The notes: generated by a model not told the origin, from the sequence alone. DNA of 6,105 nucleotides from JBHEMK01 sp046262635 (GCA_046262635.1 JBHEMK010000128.1:1-6105), one strand, 5' to 3'. Counted from the first letter of the stretch, positions 1 to 5,871 are shown. A program made the numbers and translations.

Positions 1-1786
1 CGCGTCGATCCAGGGCTCGACCGACATCCCGACGCTCTACAACATTCTCCCGGGGTACCTGCCGATGCCGCATGCGGAGTACTACGGCAGCTTCGACGAG
101 TTCATGCAGGCGAACACCTCGCCGACCGGCTGGTGGGGCCACTTCAAGGCGTACTGGGTCAGCCTGATGAAGGCCTACTACGGACCGGCCGCCAGCGAGG
201 AAAACGACTGGCTCTTCGAGCGCCTGCCGCGCGTCGACGACGACAACTCCGCCTACCAGTCGACGCTCGAGATGCTCGACGGCACGCTGAAGGGCTACCT
301 GATCGCCGGCGAGAACCCGGCCGTCGGCAACACAAACTCCAAGGCGCACCGGCTGGCGCTCGCGAAGCTCGACTGGCTGGTCGTCCGCGACCTCGTCGAA
401 ATCGAGTCGGCTGCCTTCTGGTACGACTCGCCGGAGATCGAATCCGGTGAGCTCGAGACGGCGGCGATCCCGACCGAGATCTTCTTCCTGCCAGCCGCGG
501 CGCACACCGAGAAGGACGGCTCGTTCACGAACACCCAGCGGCTGCTGCAGTGGCACTCGCAGGCGGTCGAGCCGACGGCGGACTGCCGCTCCGACCTCTG
601 GTTCTACTTCCATCTCGGCCGCCTCCTGAAGAAGCGGCTGCGGCACTCGGAGGAGGAGCGCGACACGCTGATCAAGGCGATGACGTGGGACTACCCGACC
701 CACGCGGCGATCGAGGAGCCCGACGCCGAGGCCGTCCTCCAGGAGATCAGCGGCCGGGAGATCGGCAGCGGCGCTTTCCTGGAGGGCTACCCCAAGCTGG
801 CCGACGACGGCTCCACGCTCTGCGGCTGCTGGATCTACTGCGGCGTCTTCAAGGGCGGGGAGAACCGGACGGCCCGGAAAGTGCCCCACTGGGAGCAGGC
901 GCTCTACACCGCGCAGGACTGGGGCTGGGCCTGGCCGGACAACCGGCGGCTGCTCTACAACCGTGCGTCGGCCGATCCCGAGGGTCGGCCGTGGTCGGAG
1001 CGGAAGAAGTACGTCTGGTGGGACGAGGAGCAGGGAACATGGACCGGCCTCGACACGCCCGACTTCGAGCGGACGAAGCGTCCCGACTACGTCCCGCCCG
1101 ACGGCGCCGAGGCCGAGGACGCGATCGCGGGCAGCCACCCGTTCGTGATGCAGGCCGACGGCCGCAGCTGGCTCTTCGTCCCGCAGGGGCTGCAGGACGG
1201 GCCGCTCCCGACGCACTACGAGCCGCACGAGTCCCCGTTCGAGAATCGCCTCTACGCGCAGCGCGCGAACCCGCGCCGCCAGCATCCCGAGCGGCCGGAG
1301 AACCCGTTCAACCCGGCCGGCGACGAGCCGGGCGCGGATGCCTATCCCTACGTCGCGACGACCTACCGGCTGACGGAGCACCACACCGCCGGCGGCATGT
1401 CCCGCTTCGTCCCGTACCTCTCCGAACTCCAGCCGGCGATGTTCGTCGAGGTCGATCCCGAACTGGCCCGCAAGGAGGGTCTCGTCCACGGCGGCTGGGC
1501 GACGGTCTACAGCTCACGCTCGGCGATCGAGGCGCGCGTCATGGTCACCGACCGGCTGAAGCCGATTACGGTGCAGGGGCGAACGACACACCACGTCGGG
1601 CTTCCGTACCACTGGGGCACGCGCGGGCTCACCACAGGCGGCGCCGCGAACGACCTCTCCCCGATCGTGCTCGACCCGAACGTTCACATCCAGGAGGTCA
1701 AGGCGTTCACCGTCGGGATCAGGCCGGGGCGGCGACCGCGCGGGCAGGCGCTGCCGGCCTTCGTCGAGAGGATGCGGCCCCGGTGA
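1..1786 (+). CDS. fdnG: Formate dehydrogenase (FDH-N/O type) catalytic alpha subunit, C-terminal part
   Basis: This is the 3' part of a gene that enters from the left; the frame is open from base 2, so the ATG at 65 is internal. The 594 visible residues match the C-terminal ~60% of the ~1015-residue E. coli FdnG/FdoG family, recognised from memory. Landmarks in order are QGSTDIPTLYNILPGYLPMP at the left edge, a DDGSTLCGCWIYCGVF block near 803-850, NRRLLYNRASADPEGRPW near 942-995, and YVATTYRLTEHHTAGGMSRF near 1349-1408. The last block opens the C-terminal molybdopterin-dinucleotide-binding domain, which includes LPYHWGTRGL near 1600-1630. The subunit oxidises formate to CO2 at a bis-MGD Mo/W centre and passes electrons to the beta subunit. 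The Sec/Cys ligand, the N-terminal [4Fe-4S] site, any Tat signal and probably the catalytic Arg all lie upstream, so a selenocysteine codon cannot be judged. The stop TGA overlaps the beta-subunit GTG. Family assignment is very secure. Confidence 0.95.
   Translation, partial: ASIQGSTDIPTLYNILPGYLPMPHAEYYGSFDEFMQANTSPTGWWGHFKAYWVSLMKAYYGPAASEENDWLFERLPRVDDDNSAYQSTLEMLDGTLKGYLIAGENPAVGNTNSKAHRLALAKLDWLVVRDLVEIESAAFWYDSPEIESGELETAAIPTEIFFLPAAAHTEKDGSFTNTQRLLQWHSQAVEPTADCRSDLWFYFHLGRLLKKRLRHSEEERDTLIKAMTWDYPTHAAIEEPDAEAVLQEISGREIGSGAFLEGYPKLADDGSTLCGCWIYCGVFKGGENRTARKVPHWEQALYTAQDWGWAWPDNRRLLYNRASADPEGRPWSERKKYVWWDEEQGTWTGLDTPDFERTKRPDYVPPDGAEAEDAIAGSHPFVMQADGRSWLFVPQGLQDGPLPTHYEPHESPFENRLYAQRANPRRQHPERPENPFNPAGDEPGADAYPYVATTYRLTEHHTAGGMSRFVPYLSELQPAMFVEVDPELARKEGLVHGGWATVYSSRSAIEARVMVTDRLKPITVQGRTTHHVGLPYHWGTRGLTTGGAANDLSPIVLDPNVHIQEVKAFTVGIRPGRRPRGQALPAFVERMRPR
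1766..1772 (+). promoter_or_regulatory. Ribosome binding site for the beta subunit GTG start
   Basis: GAGAGGA lies inside the end of the alpha gene, 10 bases before the GTG at 1783. It is a good match to a Shine-Dalgarno sequence. With the GTGA overlap, it supports 1783 as the start and translational coupling between alpha and beta. Confidence 0.6.
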
Positions 1787-2676
1787 GCGCCCTCTTCGAG
1801 ACAACCGGGCGCCCGGACGGCTGGGACGAGTACGGCGAGGCGCGGGAGACCCGGGTCGGCTTCTTCACCGACACCTCGGTTTGCATCGGCTGCAAGGCCT
1901 GCGAGGTGGCGTGTAAGGAATGGAACCTCGTCCCCGAGGACGGGCTCGTCTGGACCGGTGAGTCGTACGACAACACCTCCGCGCTCGGCGCCAACTCCTG
2001 GCGCCATGTCGCGTTCATCGAACAGCCGAAGCCGTTGCGCTCCGGCGACGACGACCCGCTGCGCTGGCTGATGAGCTCTGACGTCTGCAAGCACTGCACG
2101 CACGCCGCGTGCCTGGACGTCTGCCCGACCGGCGCGCTCTTCCGGACCGAGTTCGGCACCGTCGTCGTGCAGGAAGACGTCTGCAACGGCTGCGGCTACT
2201 GCGTCCCGGCCTGCCCCTTCGGCGTGCTCGACAAGCGGCACCTTCCCGCCGGTTCGCCGCAGAGCCTCGACCTGCTCGGCGGATTCGGCTCCAAGGAGGA
2301 CGGCCGCGTCTGGAAGTGCACGCTCTGCTACGACCGGCTCAAGGGTGGGCACGAACTCGCGTGCGCAAAGGCATGCCCGATCCAGTCGATCCAGTTCGGA
2401 CCGCTCGACGAGCTGCGGGAGCGCGCCGACGCGAGGCTCGGCAAACTGCAGCAGGAGGGCTGGAACGGGGCCCAGCTCTACGGCCGCGACCCGCAGGACG
2501 GCGTCGGCGGATTCGGCGCCTTCTTCCTCCTGCTCGACGAGCCCGAGGTCTACGGGCTTCCGCCCGATCCCGTGGTCGTCACGAGGCATCTCCCTGAGCT
2601 CTGGGCGTCCACGGCGCTCGCCGCCGGCGCGATCGTGGCCGGTGTCCTCGCCTCGTTCCTCGGCGGCCGGCGGTGA
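1783..2676 (+). CDS. fdnH: Formate dehydrogenase iron-sulfur (beta) subunit, membrane-anchored
   Basis: This 297-residue protein is close in length to E. coli FdnH/FdoH. Four cysteine groups for four [4Fe-4S] clusters are visible: C34-C37-C40-C44 (SVCIGCKACEVACKEWN), C102-C105-C110-C114, C134-C137-C140-C144 (CNGCGYCVPACPFG), and C179-C182 with C194-C198 (WKCTLCYDR, then CAKACP). A single hydrophobic segment at about residues 274-293, followed by GGRR, matches the C-terminal membrane helix of FDH-N beta subunits. The protein carries electrons from the alpha Mo/W site to the membrane subunit. It has no signal peptide of its own, as expected if it is exported together with a Tat-targeted alpha subunit. 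The GTG at 1783 overlaps the alpha stop and has an RBS. The same frame stays open far upstream (to 550), but that part is antisense-like shadow sequence. The TGA at 2674 overlaps the next GTG. Confidence 0.96.
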   Translation: MSALFETTGRPDGWDEYGEARETRVGFFTDTSVCIGCKACEVACKEWNLVPEDGLVWTGESYDNTSALGANSWRHVAFIEQPKPLRSGDDDPLRWLMSSDVCKHCTHAACLDVCPTGALFRTEFGTVVVQEDVCNGCGYCVPACPFGVLDKRHLPAGSPQSLDLLGGFGSKEDGRVWKCTLCYDRLKGGHELACAKACPIQSIQFGPLDELRERADARLGKLQQEGWNGAQLYGRDPQDGVGGFGAFFLLLDEPEVYGLPPDPVVVTRHLPELWASTALAAGAIVAGVLASFLGGRR

Positions 2677-3585
2677 GCGACTCGTATTACGGCCGCCCGA
2701 TCGTCAAGGAGCCGACCTGGACGTGGGAGATCCCGGTGTACTTCTTCGCCGGCGGGCTGGGCGGGGCGTCGGCGGCCCTCAGCCTCGGGGCCCGGATCGC
2801 GGGGCAGGACAAGCTCGCGCGGACGAGCCTCTACGTTGGCGCCGCCGGCGACCTCGTCAGCCCCATGCTCCTGATCTCCGATCTGGGCCGGCCCGAGCGT
2901 TTCCTGAACATGCTGCGCGTCTTCAAGGTCACCTCCCCGATGAGCGTCGGCAGCTGGGTGCTCGTCTTCAGCGGCGGCGCGTCCTCGACCGCGGCTCTGC
3001 TCGAGCTGCTCGGGGTCCTGAAGCCGATCAAGCTCCTCGCCGAGATCGTGTGCGCGGCCTTCGGGCCGCCGCTTGCGACCTACACCGGAGCGCTCGTGGC
3101 CAACACGGCCGTGCCGGTCTGGAGCGAAGGGCGGGCCAAGCTCCCCTTCGTCTTCGGCTCGAGCGCGTGCGCCAGCGCGGGCGCGGCGTCCGCGCTGCTG
3201 CTTCATCCCGGCGAGGCCGGCCCCGCCCGCCGGCTCGCGTGCGGCGGCGCGGTCGGCGAGCTCGCCGCGATGCGCCTGATGGAGCACCGCCTGGGACCGC
3301 TCGGGTCAGCGAGCCGCAGGCGAGCCGTACAAACAGGGCCTCGCAGGGAAGCTGACACGGGCGTCGAAGCTGTGCACCGCGACCGGCGCCGGGGTTCTGG
3401 CCTGGCGCGGGGACCGGAGCCGGGCCGCCGCGATCGGCGGCAGCGCGCTGATGCTCGCCGGGGGGATGCTGCTCCGCTGGAGCGTCTACAAGGCCGGCCT
3501 GGCGTCCGCGAAGGATCCGCGCTACACGGTGATCCCGCAGCGCGAGCGCGCCCGCCGGCGGGGCTCGGAGGCCGCAACCGCCTAG
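2673..3585 (+). pseudogene. nrfD: NrfD/PsrC-family membrane subunit of formate dehydrogenase, frameshifted
   Basis: The GTG at 2673 overlaps the beta stop. The first 211 codons (2673-3305) encode an NrfD-type polytopic membrane protein with a WEIPVYFFAGGLGGASAAL first helix, the DLGRPERFLNMLRVFKVTSP loop, and later helices ending in LMEHRLGPLG. After that the frame turns into an Arg-rich tail running to 3647 with no membrane character. The missing C-terminus is in the frame two bases ahead. From 3322 that frame gives EPYKQGLAGKL, two hydrophobic stretches and the NrfD ending RWSVYKAG-LASAKDPRYTVIPQ, then TAG at 3583-3585. Removing 16 bases (3306-3321) joins PLG to EPYKQG and restores a ~298-residue protein of normal family length. 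Such subunits transfer electrons from the beta subunit to (mena)quinone. The lesion may be a true mutation, strain variation or an assembly error; both halves keep coding character, so it is recent or artefactual. Confidence 0.85.
3306..3321 (+). repeat. Putative 16-base insertion breaking nrfD
   Basis: TCAGCGAGCCGCAGGC separates the codons for PLG (ending 3305) from EPYKQG (starting 3322). Together with the next bases it forms an internal direct repeat, GCGAGCCG at 3309-3316 and again at 3320-3327, with a small GCC-GCA-GGC hairpin between. The length (16 = 1 mod 3) accounts exactly for the frameshift. It may be a copy of a short dispersed GC-rich repeat or a local duplication error. No second copy was seen in this window, so repeat status is inferred. 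Confidence 0.4.
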
Positions 3586-3593
3586 GCGGTCGC
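3574..3593 (+). terminator. Palindrome over the nrfD stop codon, possible operon terminator
   Basis: ACCGCCTAGGCGGT at 3577-3590 is a perfect 14-base palindrome with the TAG stop at its centre. The dyad extends to 3574-3593 with one mismatch. As RNA it would form a short GC-rich stem with a CUAG loop. No T-tract follows. It sits where the formate dehydrogenase operon should end, before a gene with its own likely promoter. Terminator function is inferred. Confidence 0.4.
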
Positions 3594-3622
3594 CCGTGGC
3601 AGCGGCGTCACGCCCGGGCCGG

Positions 3623-3656
3623 TTTCGTCGCAGCGCCGACACGGTAGAGACCGGCG
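3623..3656 (+). promoter_or_regulatory. Putative leaderless promoter of the LLM oxidoreductase gene
   Basis: TAGAGA at 3645-3650 lies six bases before the ATG at 3657, where a -10 element would sit if transcription began at the start codon. TTTCGT at 3623-3628, sixteen bases further upstream, could be a -35 element. There is no Shine-Dalgarno sequence. ACGGTAG (3641-3647) recurs at nearly the same distance before the next gene. Confidence 0.4.
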
Positions 3657-4607
3657 ATGGAAGTCGGCTTCGCCTTCTCCTCCGAGGATCACCCGCCGCA
3701 GGAGCTCGTCCGCCAGGCCCGCGCAGCCGAAGAGGCGGGGTTCGGCTTCGGCCTCATCTCTGACCACTTCCACCCGTGGGCGGACGCCCAGGGGCAGAGC
3801 CCGTTCGTCTGGTCGGTGATCGGGGGGATCGCGCAGGTGACGGAGCGCTTCCGGCTCGGGACGGGAGTGACGTGTCCGATCATCCGCATCCACCCGGCGA
3901 TCGTCGCGCAGGCGGCGGCCACCTGCGCGTGCATGATGCCGGGCCGGTTCTTCCTCGGGGTCGGCACCGGCGAGAACCTGAACGAGCACGTCCTCGGCGA
4001 CCGCTGGCCGCTTCCGGACGAGCGCCTGGAGCTGCTCGAGGAGGCGGTCGCGGTGATCCGCCTGCTGTTCCAGGGCGGCGAGCAGACCCACCGCGGCACG
4101 CACTACACGGTCGACCACGCGAGGCTCTACACCGTCCCCGACGAGCCGCCGGAGATCTACGTCGCAGCCTCCGCGCCGAAGGCGGCCGGGCTGGCCGGCC
4201 GGATCGGTGACGGGCTCATCTCGACCGCGCCGAAGCGGGAGATCGTCGAGTCATACGAGGCCGCCGGCGGCACCGGCAAGCAGAAGGTCGGAATGATCCA
4301 CTGCGCCTACGACCGGGATGCGCGGGCCGGCTTGAAGCGCGCCCACGAGCAGTGGCCGAACCTCGCGCTGAAGGGGCCGCTCGGGCAGGAGCTCGCGACG
4401 CCCGCCGATTTCGAGCAGGCCGCCGGCATGGTCCGGGAGGAGGATGTCGCCGAGCTCGCCCCGCACGGCCCAGACCCGGCCCCGTATCTGACGGCGATCG
4501 GCAAGTATGCGGACGCCGGCTTCACGCACGTGTACGTACATCAGATTGGACAGAACCAGGACGAGTTCCTCGAGTTCGCCGCGAACGAGGTGATCCCGCG
4601 GGTCTGA
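3657..4607 (+). CDS. F420-dependent LLM-class oxidoreductase, G6PDH-like family
   Basis: This 316-residue, luciferase-like TIM-barrel protein belongs to the F420-dependent glucose-6-phosphate dehydrogenase-like family (TIGR03557 type, recognised from memory). Against M. tuberculosis FGD1, aligned from memory, the active-site residues appear with a constant offset of three: D36, H37 and W41 in SDHFHPW, and E106 in GVGTGENLNEH. GVGTGE and the later AGRIGDGLI are family signatures. Such enzymes move hydride between a substrate and deazaflavin F420 in the cytoplasm. K193 (TAPK) may match the FGD phosphate-binding Lys198, but I find no clear match to FGD Lys259 or Arg283, so glucose-6-phosphate is doubtful as substrate, which remains unknown. 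The gene is 71 bases beyond the nrfD stop and has its own likely promoter, so it is probably not part of the formate dehydrogenase operon. Confidence 0.93.
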   Translation: MEVGFAFSSEDHPPQELVRQARAAEEAGFGFGLISDHFHPWADAQGQSPFVWSVIGGIAQVTERFRLGTGVTCPIIRIHPAIVAQAAATCACMMPGRFFLGVGTGENLNEHVLGDRWPLPDERLELLEEAVAVIRLLFQGGEQTHRGTHYTVDHARLYTVPDEPPEIYVAASAPKAAGLAGRIGDGLISTAPKREIVESYEAAGGTGKQKVGMIHCAYDRDARAGLKRAHEQWPNLALKGPLGQELATPADFEQAAGMVREEDVAELAPHGPDPAPYLTAIGKYADAGFTHVYVHQIGQNQDEFLEFAANEVIPRV

Positions 4608-4611
4608 GGTC

Positions 4612-4645
4612 CCGTACGGATTCCGCAAAGCTTTCGTTTGGAATC
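4612..4645 (+). other. Dyads in the gap after the LLM oxidoreductase gene
   Basis: CCGTACGG (4612-4619) is a perfect palindrome. GATTCC (4619-4624) pairs with GGAATC (4640-4645) across a 15-base loop that contains the palindrome AAAGCTTT. This could be a weak terminator for the upstream gene, an operator for the downstream one, or chance. There is no clear T-tract. Confidence 0.25.
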
Positions 4646-4670
4646 GGCGAGCGACGGTAGGCCTACGGCC
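4632..4670 (+). promoter_or_regulatory. Putative leaderless promoter of the collagen-like protein gene
   Basis: The ATG at 4671 has no Shine-Dalgarno sequence. ACGGTAG (4654-4660) lies ten bases before it, matching the arrangement before the gene at 3657. TTTCGT occurs at 4632-4637, as it does upstream of that gene. The TAG lies inside GTAGGCCTAC (4657-4666), a perfect 10-base palindrome ending four bases before the ATG, which could bind a regulator. Confidence 0.35.
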
Positions 4671-5246
4671 ATGACGACCATACGGAGGTTCCGGTTCTCG
4701 CCCGCGACGGTCATCGCCTGCATCGCACTCGCGATCGGCCTCGGCGGGACGAGCTATGCGGCGGTCAACGCACTGCCGCGAAACAGCGTTACGACCGTTC
4801 AGGTCAAAAACCACTCGCTGCTCGCCAAGGACTTCAAGGCGGGGCAGCTGCCCCGCGGCCGAGTCGGCCCCGCAGGCCCCGCTGGGCCCGCAGGCCCGGC
4901 CGGCCCGGCCGGTACGGGCGGCGCGGCGGCGGTCAAATGGGCCCTCGTCAACCCGGACGGAACGATCGCGACCCAGTCGGGCGGCATTACGGTGTCGAGC
5001 CACTCGACCGGCCTGTACATCCTCGACTTCGGCGCGGCGTCGAACACCAAGCTGATCGAGGCCACGGCGGCGTTCGCGAAGGACTCCGGCGGACGCGGAA
5101 CAGTCGTTGCAGGCCCGTGCGGCGGCACCGCCGAGGGGCTCGCCTGCTCGAGCAGCAATGACACAAACCACGTCGTCGTCCACACCTACACCGTCGGGAA
5201 CGCGACGCTCGAGAACCACCCCTTCTACATCGCAGTCTTCGGCTAA
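4671..5246 (+). CDS. Small exported collagen-like (GPA-repeat) protein
   Basis: This 191-residue protein has no assigned function. Residues 4-9 are basic/aromatic (IRRFRF). Residues about 10-31 form a hydrophobic segment ending GGTSYAA, fitting a signal peptide or N-terminal anchor. Residues 38-60, with LLAKDFKAGQL, form a linker common in small actinobacterial surface proteins. Five GPA triplets (residues 66-80) form a short collagen-like stretch; their codons vary, so the repeat is held at protein level. The C-terminal ~105 residues look beta-rich, with C150 and C159 able to form a disulfide, and end in PFYIAVFG. The frame is open upstream to a TTG at 4638, but the ATG at 4671 puts the charged n-region directly before the hydrophobic segment and is preferred. 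The likely place is the cell surface or exterior. A trimeric collagen stalk bearing a globular head is a guess. Confidence 0.85.
   Translation: MTTIRRFRFSPATVIACIALAIGLGGTSYAAVNALPRNSVTTVQVKNHSLLAKDFKAGQLPRGRVGPAGPAGPAGPAGPAGTGGAAAVKWALVNPDGTIATQSGGITVSSHSTGLYILDFGAASNTKLIEATAAFAKDSGGRGTVVAGPCGGTAEGLACSSSNDTNHVVVHTYTVGNATLENHPFYIAVFG
4866..4910 (+). repeat. Five 9-base units encoding Gly-Pro-Ala
   Basis: Five consecutive GGN-CCN-GCN units encode GPA, followed by GT and a Gly/Ala-rich spacer. Third codon positions differ between units. Tracts of this kind commonly vary in unit number between strains. Confidence 0.85.
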
Positions 5247-5256
5247 CGAGACCCCT

Positions 5257-5293
5257 GGGCGGCCGCCGAACTTCGTGCGTCGTGCGGCCGCCC
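5257..5293 (+). terminator. Probable terminator hairpin after the collagen-like gene
   Basis: GGGCGGCCGC (5257-5266) and GCGGCCGCCC (5284-5293) are perfect 10-base complements around a 17-base loop, starting 10 bases after the TAA. The stem is entirely G/C. No T-tract follows, so it is either a GC-type hairpin terminator or an mRNA-stabilising stem. Confidence 0.55.
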
Positions 5294-5355
5294 TCGACCT
5301 CGACGTAGCACGAAGACCCAAGTCGAGCCCGGCTCTGACCTCCTCCTGCCCGGCG

Positions 5356-5379
5356 GACCGGGGTCTTCTTTCCCCGGTC
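5356..5379 (+). terminator. Second hairpin, pyrimidine loop
   Basis: GACCGGGG (5356-5363) and CCCCGGTC (5372-5379) form a perfect 8-base stem around the loop TCTTCTTT. The compact, very GC-rich stem suggests a backup terminator, possibly acting on both strands. No T-run follows on the + strand. Confidence 0.5.
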
Positions 5380-5480
5380 ACGGACTCGCTCCCGACGTGC
5401 AACCGCTCGTACGCCGTCGCAACCACCGGCGGGGAGCGTCGCCGCGGTCGGCAGGCGCCGACCCGGTGCGCGCCCGTCCT

Positions 5481-5516
5481 TCGACGGCATTCCCGGGCAG
5501 CGCCGGATGCCGTCGA
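5481..5516 (+). other. Long hairpin upstream of the decayed gene
   Basis: TCGACGGCAT (5481-5490) and ATGCCGTCGA (5507-5516) form a perfect 10-base stem. Inside it, CCGG (5493-5496) can pair with CCGG (5503-5506) after a two-base bulge, leaving the loop GCAGCG. It lies 51 bases before the ATG at 5568. It could be a terminator, a leader-RNA element or a repeat; the sequence does not decide. Confidence 0.4.
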
Positions 5517-5567
5517 GGAGGCAGGTGGACGGTTCAACGTGCGGAACAGCCGAGCGAAGAGAGCAAG

Positions 5568-5871
5568 ATGCTGAATCTGCAGTAGACCTCGATTGCGGCC
5601 ATCCTTGGCGCCCTCGCCTGGCCGCGACGCCAGTCGCACAGGCGAAGGTCGACGCGTTTGCCGCGAGGAACGATGAGGCGGCGGCCCGGTCGACGCAGCC
5701 CTCGCTGGGCGGGCTCGCAGACGGCCGGCGCTGGCAGACAGTCGCGGCCTCCTACGCGGCGCTGCCGGCGACTGCGGAAGCGAGGAGCGAGCACACGCCC
5801 GTGGTCGTCTCGCCGAGCGGCGCACCTCAGGCTCTTGGCCGACCAATGGCGATGCCATCAACTTCGCCAGC
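5568..5871 (+). pseudogene. Decayed remnant of a small secreted-protein gene
   Basis: An ATG at 5568, with AGAGAG a few bases before it, opens MLNLQ and then a TAG stop at 5583-5585. Past the stop the same frame reads TSIAAILGALA. After a one-base deletion near 5616-5618 the next frame continues LAATPVAQA-KVDAFAARND. Together these make a good signal peptide with an AQA cleavage site. That frame continues with QTVAASYAAL and HTPVVVSPSG to about 5825. A second one-base slip then gives GSWPTNGDAINFAS (to about 5871), after which nothing recognisable remains. The pieces look like a small exported actinobacterial protein of unknown function, broken by one stop and at least two frameshifts. The alternative is chance open reading in GC-rich DNA. 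The reconstruction is inferred. Confidence 0.4.

Larger units (their letters stand above)
5247..5567 (+). other. Intergenic stretch with three strong inverted repeats, no gene seen
   Basis: I find no convincing coding sequence on either strand: open frames here lack recognisable protein character, and the long minus-strand frame is a GC-rich shadow. The stretch holds perfect inverted repeats at 5257-5293, 5356-5379 and 5481-5516, described separately. Confidence 0.6.

Noticed and set aside
550..1782. Upstream extension of the beta subunit frame
   Set aside because: The extension overlaps the alpha gene in another frame and is Arg/Gly/Pro-rich shadow; the GTG at 1783 with RBS and family length sets the start.
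1684..2589. Minus-strand open frame of 301 codons
   Set aside because: It is antisense to the beta subunit with its clear iron-sulfur motifs; no independent protein character.
3290..3330. Programmed ribosomal frameshift in nrfD
   Set aside because: No slippery heptamer or strong downstream pseudoknot is visible, and translating through the extra 16 bases would disturb a conserved junction.
3306..3647. Arg-rich 114-residue C-terminal tail of the unshifted nrfD frame as a real domain
   Set aside because: It has no membrane helices, and the neighbouring frame encodes the conserved NrfD C-terminus over the same bases.
4638..4670. TTG start at 4638 for the collagen-like gene
   Set aside because: It would put 11 extra residues before the basic n-region of the signal-like segment; the ATG at 4671 fits export architecture and the promoter motif better.
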